DNA of 18,252 nucleotides. It comes from JANMZR01 sp031383555 (GTDB taxonomy: Bacteria > Bacteroidota > Bacteroidia > Cytophagales > Spirosomataceae). The notes below the pieces were generated by a model, which did not search any database, was not told the DNA's origin, and saw nothing but the letters and a program-made list of their open reading frames with translations. Below, in pieces: positions 14,866-18,252 of the stretch. How positions within the stretch are numbered: position 1 is the first letter of the stretch; each line of letters begins with the position of its first letter. Location: positions 1 to 18,252 of the forward strand of contig JANMZR010000386.1 of the NCBI GenBank assembly GCA_031383555.1, in the 5' to 3' direction. A program made the translations under genes and the position numbers.

Positions 14866-15768
14866 ATGGCCGAAAATTCTGGTTTTTTAGCAGCTATCCC
14901 AATCTGGTTAAAAAAGATTGGGATAGTTATTTTATTTTTTATTTGCTATTTAATTTTCGTTGGTGGAATCATATACGGTGCCGAAGTTATTTTATCAAAA
15001 CAACTAGTCGTTAGTGATGCTACTTTTAGAGAAATGGTAAAAACTGACTCAAAATACATGCTTTTGAATATGTTTTTTAATTTTTCGGCTACCGTTTTAT
15101 TAATATTTATATTTTGGCAATTTGTCATAAAAAAATCTTTCCCTGAAATTGGTTTTATTGATAACTCTTGGCTTAAAAACCTAGTAATGGGCATGTTATG
15201 TGGTGTAATCGCTATAAGTTTGGGTTTTCTTCTATGTATTATGTTTGGTTTTGTAAAAGTTCAATCTCTGGCATTCAGCCCACCTGACTTTACAAATTAC
15301 ATTCTAATTTTTGCAATGGTAGCCATTGCGGAAGAGTTAATGACACGTGGCCTCATGCTCTCTACCCTAATGGATGGTATGAATGACTATTTGGCACTAT
15401 TAATTGTAGCGTTAATATTTGGGGCGATGCATTTATTCAATGAAAATGTAACTACGCTCAGTTTTATCAATATATGTGTTGCAGGTATATTTTTAGGCAT
15501 TTCATATATTCACAATCGATCACTTTGGTTCCCTATCGGGCTTCATTTTACGTGGAATTTTTTCCAAGGACCAATATTCGGTTATGAAGTATCTGGCCAT
15601 AAAAATATTAGCATTGTTGAACAAACCATTCATGGCAACGATACATTTACTGGAGGCGAATTTGGTTTCGAAGGCTCAATCATTGCTTTACCGATTATGA
15701 TAGTGGCTATTTTGGCAATTCATTTGTACTATTTGCGAGAAAGTAGCATTTTAAATAATAAACAATAA
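14866..15768 (+). CDS. CPBP-family intramembrane glutamic protease
   Basis: An integral membrane protease of the CAAX protease/bacteriocin-processing (Abi) family, 300 residues with about eight hydrophobic segments. All family motifs are present. Motif 1 is EELMTR (E156, E157, R161), the catalytic glutamates. Motif 2 is FGAMH (H189). Motif 3 is HFTWN (H227, N231). After the core comes a periplasmic-looking GNDTFTGGEFGFEGS loop and a last helix. The ATG at 14866 is the only reasonable start, because the first membrane helix begins near residue 17 and the next Met is at residue 57. The substrate is unknown; relatives process prenylated or secreted peptides or confer immunity. Codons 9-21 form a terminator-like hairpin. 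The gene ends inside the palindrome that precedes the toxin-antitoxin operon. Confidence 0.88.
   Translation: MAENSGFLAAIPIWLKKIGIVILFFICYLIFVGGIIYGAEVILSKQLVVSDATFREMVKTDSKYMLLNMFFNFSATVLLIFIFWQFVIKKSFPEIGFIDNSWLKNLVMGMLCGVIAISLGFLLCIMFGFVKVQSLAFSPPDFTNYILIFAMVAIAEELMTRGLMLSTLMDGMNDYLALLIVALIFGAMHLFNENVTTLSFINICVAGIFLGISYIHNRSLWFPIGLHFTWNFFQGPIFGYEVSGHKNISIVEQTIHGNDTFTGGEFGFEGSIIALPIMIVAILAIHLYYLRESSILNNKQ
14892..14945 (+). other. Terminator-like hairpin inside the CPBP coding start
   Basis: AGCTATCCCAATCT (14892-14905) pairs with AGATTGGGATAGTT (14915-14928): 14 bp with one G-U pair, around a 9-nt loop. A T-rich tract follows (14928-14945). By shape it is an intrinsic terminator or attenuator, but it lies within codons 9-21 of the CPBP gene, 26 nt after the start codon. 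Confidence 0.55.
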
Positions 15769-15802
15769 AGTATATACTTTTAGTATATTATTTTTATATT
15801 TG
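15767..15802 (+). promoter_or_regulatory. Promoter and palindromic operator of the toxin-antitoxin operon
   Basis: The perfect 14-bp palindrome AAAGTATATACTTT (15767-15780) is followed by a half-like TAGTATATTA (15781-15790). An exact -7 box TATATTTG then lies at 15795-15802. The palindrome covers the -33 region. The predicted start lies about 10 nt before the antitoxin ATG. This is the usual layout for autorepression by a ribbon-helix-helix antitoxin. Confidence 0.6.
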
Positions 15803-15817
15803 TAAAAAAATAAATTA

Positions 15818-16057
15818 ATGAAAACATTGTCATTAAAATTAGAAAATAGACTTTTTGAAGAAGTTGAAGATTTAACAAATTCAATGAAACTAGCCCGAAA
15901 TAGATATATAAATGAGGCAGTTGAATTTTATAATTCATACAATAAAAGACGGCTCTTGAAGGCTCAAATTGAAAAAGAACAAATTTTAATAGGCAATAAG
16001 TCGCTAGAAATTTTACATGAATTTGAAGCATTGGACGATGAATTGCCTGAATATTAA
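15818..16057 (+). CDS. Ribbon-helix-helix antitoxin of a MazF-type pair
   Basis: A 79-residue protein. The N-terminal 45 residues fit a ribbon-helix-helix DNA-binding domain: strand KTLSLKLENRL, helix FEEVEDLTNSMK, turn LARN, helix RYINEAVEFYNSY. The C-terminal part is charged and helical (KAQIEKEQILIGNKSLEILHEFEALDDELPEY). It probably wraps and neutralises the toxin encoded just 2 bp downstream. It should bind the palindromic operator upstream of its own start and repress the operon, as is usual for this class. The exact family name is not certain, since RHH antitoxins diverge strongly. The pairing with a clear MazF-type toxin makes the assignment firm. The preceding CPBP gene stops 49 bp before its ATG. 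Confidence 0.8.
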   Translation: MKTLSLKLENRLFEEVEDLTNSMKLARNRYINEAVEFYNSYNKRRLLKAQIEKEQILIGNKSLEILHEFEALDDELPEY

Positions 16058-16059
16058 TT

Positions 16060-16407
16060 ATGAATTTAGAAATATATAAATTTGAAATTTGGCTAGCAAA
16101 TTTGAATTCATCAAAAGGAAATGAGCTAGGAAAAGTAAGGCCAGTGGTTGTAATCCAATCTGATATGCTAAATAAAGGGAATCCAACTACTATTATTTGC
16201 CCAATGTCGAGTAATATAATTATGGGAACAAAAGTTTTAAGAATAAATCTAGATAAAAATCAACTTGATAAACCAAGTGTTATTTTGGTAGATCAAATAA
16301 GAGCAATTGATAACCAGCGGTTTATATCCAAAATCGGGGAATTAACCAAAGAACAAGCAAATCTACTAAATCGAAACCTAATAACTGTACTTGATTTGGG
16401 TCAATAA
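16060..16407 (+). CDS. MazF/PemK-family mRNA interferase toxin
   Basis: A 115-residue toxin of the MazF/PemK (PF02452) type, expected to cleave RNA at short specific sequences and stop growth when its antitoxin is lost. Visible family blocks are the N-terminal FEIWLANLNSSKGNELGKVRPVVVIQSD with R27 of the conserved RP pair, and TTIICPMSSN with S50/S51 at the second active-site position. SVILVDQIRAIDNQRF and a C-terminal helix TKEQANLLNRNLITVLDL are also present. Length and order are normal, and no disruption is seen, so it looks functional. It starts 2 bp after the antitoxin stop, so translation is probably coupled. The AAA+ gene begins 26 bp downstream on the same strand and may share the transcript. 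Cleavage specificity cannot be predicted. Confidence 0.9.
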   Translation: MNLEIYKFEIWLANLNSSKGNELGKVRPVVVIQSDMLNKGNPTTIICPMSSNIIMGTKVLRINLDKNQLDKPSVILVDQIRAIDNQRFISKIGELTKEQANLLNRNLITVLDLGQ

Positions 16408-16433
16408 TTTCAAATCGATTATTAAATAAAAAA

Positions 16434-17273
16434 ATGAAATTCACCGGAACAGAAAATTACATTGCCACTCAAGAGCTGCAAATAGCTGTAAATGCGGCAG
16501 TTATCTTACAAAAACCATTACTGATTAAAGGTGAACCCGGCACTGGAAAAACCATGCTGGCCTATGAAGTGGCAAAAGCTCTGGGTAAAAAGTTATATAC
16601 TTGGCATATTAAGTCGACTTCTACAGCTATGCAAGGCTTATATGAGTATGATGCGGTAAGTAGGCTGCGTGATTCTCAGCTGAACGAAGGTGACATTAAT
16701 GATTTGGAGCATTATATCAAAAAAGGTAAACTTTGGGAAGCTTTTGATGCAGACGAGCAAGTAGTACTTTTAATTGATGAAATTGATAAAGCTGATATTG
16801 AATTTCCCAACGATTTACTTCATGAATTGGATAAAATGGAATTCTATTGCTATGAGCTAAAGCGCACTATTTCAGCCAAATACAGGCCAATTGTAATCAT
16901 AACTTCCAATAATGAAAAAGAATTGCCCGATGCTTTTTTACGACGCTGTTTCTTTCATTTTATAACTTTCCCCAATAAGGAAACCATGCAACAAATTGTG
17001 GATGTCCATTTCCCGGCTTTGGAACAAGAAATGATTACACAAGCCATGGGATTATTCTTTGGCATAAGAGAAGTAAAAGCCCTTAAAAAGAAGCCAAGCA
17101 CTTCAGAACTAGTTGATTGGATAAAACTTCTATTAGCTGGTGGTGTATCCGCTGACTTATTGGACGACTTCAAAACCAATACCGAAATACCTCCCTACAT
17201 CGGTTCACTTTTGAAAAATGAGCAGGATATGTTGTTGTATGAGGGGCTGAGGAAGGGTGTTAGGCGGTATTGA
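16434..17273 (+). CDS. MoxR-type AAA+ ATPase
   Basis: A 279-residue ATPase of the MoxR branch, whose members act as chaperone-like remodellers, usually with a von Willebrand A-domain partner. Walker A is GEPGTGKT (33-40) and Walker B is VVLLIDEIDKAD (110-121). The sensor-1 segment is ITSNNEKELPDAFLRRC (156-172), with candidate arginine finger(s) R170/R171. A short C-terminal lid domain follows. MoxR genes are normally beside a vWA (CoxE/YeiN-like) gene. None is visible on either side here; the downstream gene is a DUF433 protein after a 207-bp gap. It starts 26 bp after the MazF stop. The last eight codons (LRKGVRRY-stop) are nearly duplicated 150 bp further on, flanking a palindromic repeat. 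Family assignment is firm; the client protein is unknown. Confidence 0.88.
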   Translation: MKFTGTENYIATQELQIAVNAAVILQKPLLIKGEPGTGKTMLAYEVAKALGKKLYTWHIKSTSTAMQGLYEYDAVSRLRDSQLNEGDINDLEHYIKKGKLWEAFDADEQVVLLIDEIDKADIEFPNDLLHELDKMEFYCYELKRTISAKYRPIVIITSNNEKELPDAFLRRCFFHFITFPNKETMQQIVDVHFPALEQEMITQAMGLFFGIREVKALKKKPSTSELVDWIKLLLAGGVSADLLDDFKTNTEIPPYIGSLLKNEQDMLLYEGLRKGVRRY

Positions 17274-17424
17274 AAATTGTCTGAATCAGGATTAATTTGA
17301 TTAAAAGATTAACCAGATTTTTTTTTAAAATGAATTAAATCTACAAATCTTACAAATTTATAAATCTTGCAAATTATGATTCAGACAAAAAGAGAGTTTG
17401 AGGAAGCGTGTTAGGCTGTATTGA
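17248..17424 (+). repeat. Palindromic repeat element bracketed by a duplicated gene end
   Basis: Terminal inverted repeats TTGTCTGAATCA (17277-17288) and TGATTCAGACAA (17377-17388) match perfectly over 12 bp. The interior is built of AGATT/AAATCT-type units on opposite arms (roughly 9-10 nt periodic), so the whole 112 bp can fold as a long imperfect hairpin. Immediately outside lie two direct copies of a 26-bp sequence with 2 mismatches: 17248-17273, which is the 3' end of the AAA+ gene with its stop, and 17399-17424. The second copy reads LRKRVRLY-stop. From memory, GTCTGAATCAGGATT-type palindromes are common interspersed elements in this phylum. Confidence 0.65.
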
Positions 17425-17480
17425 TTTTAGATTTCAGAATTTTTTTTTATAGATTTAAACAGAAAATTAATAATAATGAT

Positions 17481-17675
17481 ATGAATTTTGGAGCAATAAG
17501 TATCGACAAAGAAATAATGAGTGGAACACCTGTATTTGCAGGAACAAGAGTGCCTATTCAAAACCTATTCGATTATATTGAAGGCGGTGAAGATTTATCA
17601 GAATTTTTGGATGATTTCCCATCTGTGACTGAGCAAATGGCTATTGCTGTTTTGGAAATGGCAAAACATAGCTAA
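17481..17675 (+). CDS. DUF433 antitoxin-like protein
   Basis: A 64-residue DUF433 (VapB45/PF04255-like) protein. The ATG at 17481 is chosen over a longer reading from 17421, because the family starts just before IDKEIMSGTPVFAGTRVP. Hallmarks are the SGTPVFAGTRVPIQNLFDYIEGGEDLSEFLDDFPSVTEQMAIAVLE pattern, a helix-turn-helix-like fold. Members usually precede a DUF5615 PIN-like toxin gene. Here no such gene follows: after the stop there are only about 106 bp before an unrelated gene. A short in-frame stretch after the stop (KIEELEISIYSSEKVK-stop) has no recognised match. It is therefore an orphan antitoxin, the remnant of a lost pair, or a lone regulator. The upstream palindromic element may have taken part in the rearrangement (inference). 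Confidence 0.82.
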   Translation: MNFGAISIDKEIMSGTPVFAGTRVPIQNLFDYIEGGEDLSEFLDDFPSVTEQMAIAVLEMAKHS

Positions 17676-17742
17676 AAATTGAAGAATTGGAAATATCAAT
17701 CTATTCAAGCGAAAAAGTAAAATAAATTTTGAGTATTTAAAG

Positions 17743-17776
17743 TAAAAACTAAACTGATATCTATAAAAACTAAACT
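17743..17776 (+). promoter_or_regulatory. Tandem 13-bp direct repeats before the last gene
   Basis: TAAAAACTAAACT occurs at 17743-17755 and again at 17764-17776. The two are identical and spaced by 21 bp (two helical turns). The second copy ends 5 bp before the ATG at 17782. The spacing suits two protein molecules on one DNA face, or a translational operator in the leader. No TAnnTTTG was found nearby. Confidence 0.35.
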
Positions 17777-17781
17777 ACTAT

Positions 17782-18252
17782 ATGGCATTACCAACCTCTT
17801 TTGAAAGTCTTTGCATTCCTGTTTTGGAAATTATTGAAAATAAAGGCCGAGGGCATTCAACAAATCTTAGAGGAGTATATTCAAATATTAGTGATAAATT
17901 AAATTTAAAGAAATCTGAAATTGATGCAGAAATTGAAGAAAATGTTTTTTTAATAAAAGAAATGTTAAAAATAGTTAGAGATAGTCTTATAGGTGCGGGT
18001 TGGTTAAAGGGGAATTCGAATTCATTTGAATTAAAACCAAAAGGTAGGGCATTTTTAAAACTTGCAAAAGCCCAAAAAGTGTTTGATTTCTCAATTATTG
18101 ATTATAATATTACATATGATTACTATGAATTTCTCAAAAATAGAGATTACAATATTACGGTAAACGAAATTGAATATACCGCAAAGGGGTGGGAAAGAAA
18201 GGTTTTTAAGTTTGCTGAAGAATTCAATGAAAACAATAATAAATCAAAATCA
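17782..18252 (+). CDS. Mrr_N-like winged-helix protein, 3'-truncated by window
   Basis: An open frame of 157 codons from ATG runs to the window edge without a stop. The first about 95 residues resemble the Mrr N-terminal winged-helix domain. They show LPTSFESLCIPVLEIIENKG, then a polar region, a helix VFLIKEMLKIVRDSLIGAGWL and a wing-like ELKPKGRAFLKLAK. The Mrr_N arrangement (LPTYESLMLPVL... WARTYLKKAGLL... ITxxGRELL) is recognised from family knowledge. Relatives fuse this domain to Mrr-type restriction nucleases or other effectors. Here the region from about residue 100 (FDFSIIDYNITYDYYEFLKNRDYN) is not a nuclease motif I recognise, and the C-terminus is missing. It may be a defence or regulatory protein. 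The function is unproven. Confidence 0.6.
   Translation, partial: MALPTSFESLCIPVLEIIENKGRGHSTNLRGVYSNISDKLNLKKSEIDAEIEENVFLIKEMLKIVRDSLIGAGWLKGNSNSFELKPKGRAFLKLAKAQKVFDFSIIDYNITYDYYEFLKNRDYNITVNEIEYTAKGWERKVFKFAEEFNENNNKSKS

Noticed and set aside
17248..17424. Interpretation of the 26-bp direct repeats as attL/attR of an integrated genomic island
   Set aside because: Only about 125 bp lie between them, with no integrase; a small palindromic element fits better.
1..18252. CRISPR arrays, tRNA or rRNA genes, transposases
   Set aside because: None was seen: no regularly spaced direct repeats with spacers, no tRNA-like cloverleaf or rRNA sequence recognised by eye, and no transposase among the open frames. 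A covariance search would be needed to exclude small RNAs.

Overview
The window looks like a chromosomal segment of a Bacteroidota bacterium, most likely of the Cytophagales (inferred). The DNA is AT-rich, and genes rarely carry a Shine-Dalgarno sequence. Several intergenic regions contain the Bacteroidota -7 promoter element TAnnTTTG. The gene content also fits: type III plus type II glutamine synthetases, a BBP2-type porin beside an ammonium transporter, MtaB and 8-strand-type outer membrane barrels.

Left part (1-3360): a 2[4Fe-4S] Alvin-type ferredoxin with a strong terminator. It is followed by a probable two-gene unit of outer-membrane porin and Amt ammonium transporter, closed by a GNRA-capped hairpin and a second terminator. 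Middle-left (3360-5713): a degenerate interspersed repeat, then a compact + strand trio. The trio is a small outer-membrane barrel, a six-helix membrane protein of unknown function and an exported methionine sulfoxide reductase MsrA. It sits behind a promoter that overlaps a TGACAT/ATGTCA palindrome. The convergent gap to mtaB holds two interleaved inverted repeats (order A-B-A'-B', pseudoknot-like).

Middle (5714-11440, all minus strand): tRNA methylthiotransferase MtaB, an LtaS-like membrane phosphotransferase/sulfatase-fold protein, an aldo/keto reductase and a type II glutamine synthetase. Two further interspersed repeat copies lie between these genes. A 458-bp divergent region separates this glutamine synthetase from a type III glutamine synthetase on the + strand. 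Amt, GSII and GSIII together form an ammonium uptake and assimilation locus. No PII (glnK/glnB) gene is visible in the window.

Right part (14259-18252, + strand): a very acidic conserved protein of unknown function, and a CPBP intramembrane protease whose first codons form a terminator-like hairpin. Next comes a ribbon-helix-helix/MazF toxin-antitoxin pair with a palindromic operator, then a stand-alone MoxR-type AAA+ ATPase. The 3' end of the ATPase gene is duplicated across a palindromic repeat. The window ends with an orphan DUF433 antitoxin-like gene and the start of a protein with an Mrr_N-like winged-helix domain. This end looks like an accessory or defence-type neighbourhood.

No rRNA, tRNA, CRISPR array or transposase gene was recognised. 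The most interesting non-coding signals are two diverged copies of one repeat family, both pointing at the 3' ends of nitrogen genes; the interleaved inverted repeats; the hairpin inside the CPBP gene; and the palindromic insertion at the end of the AAA+ gene.
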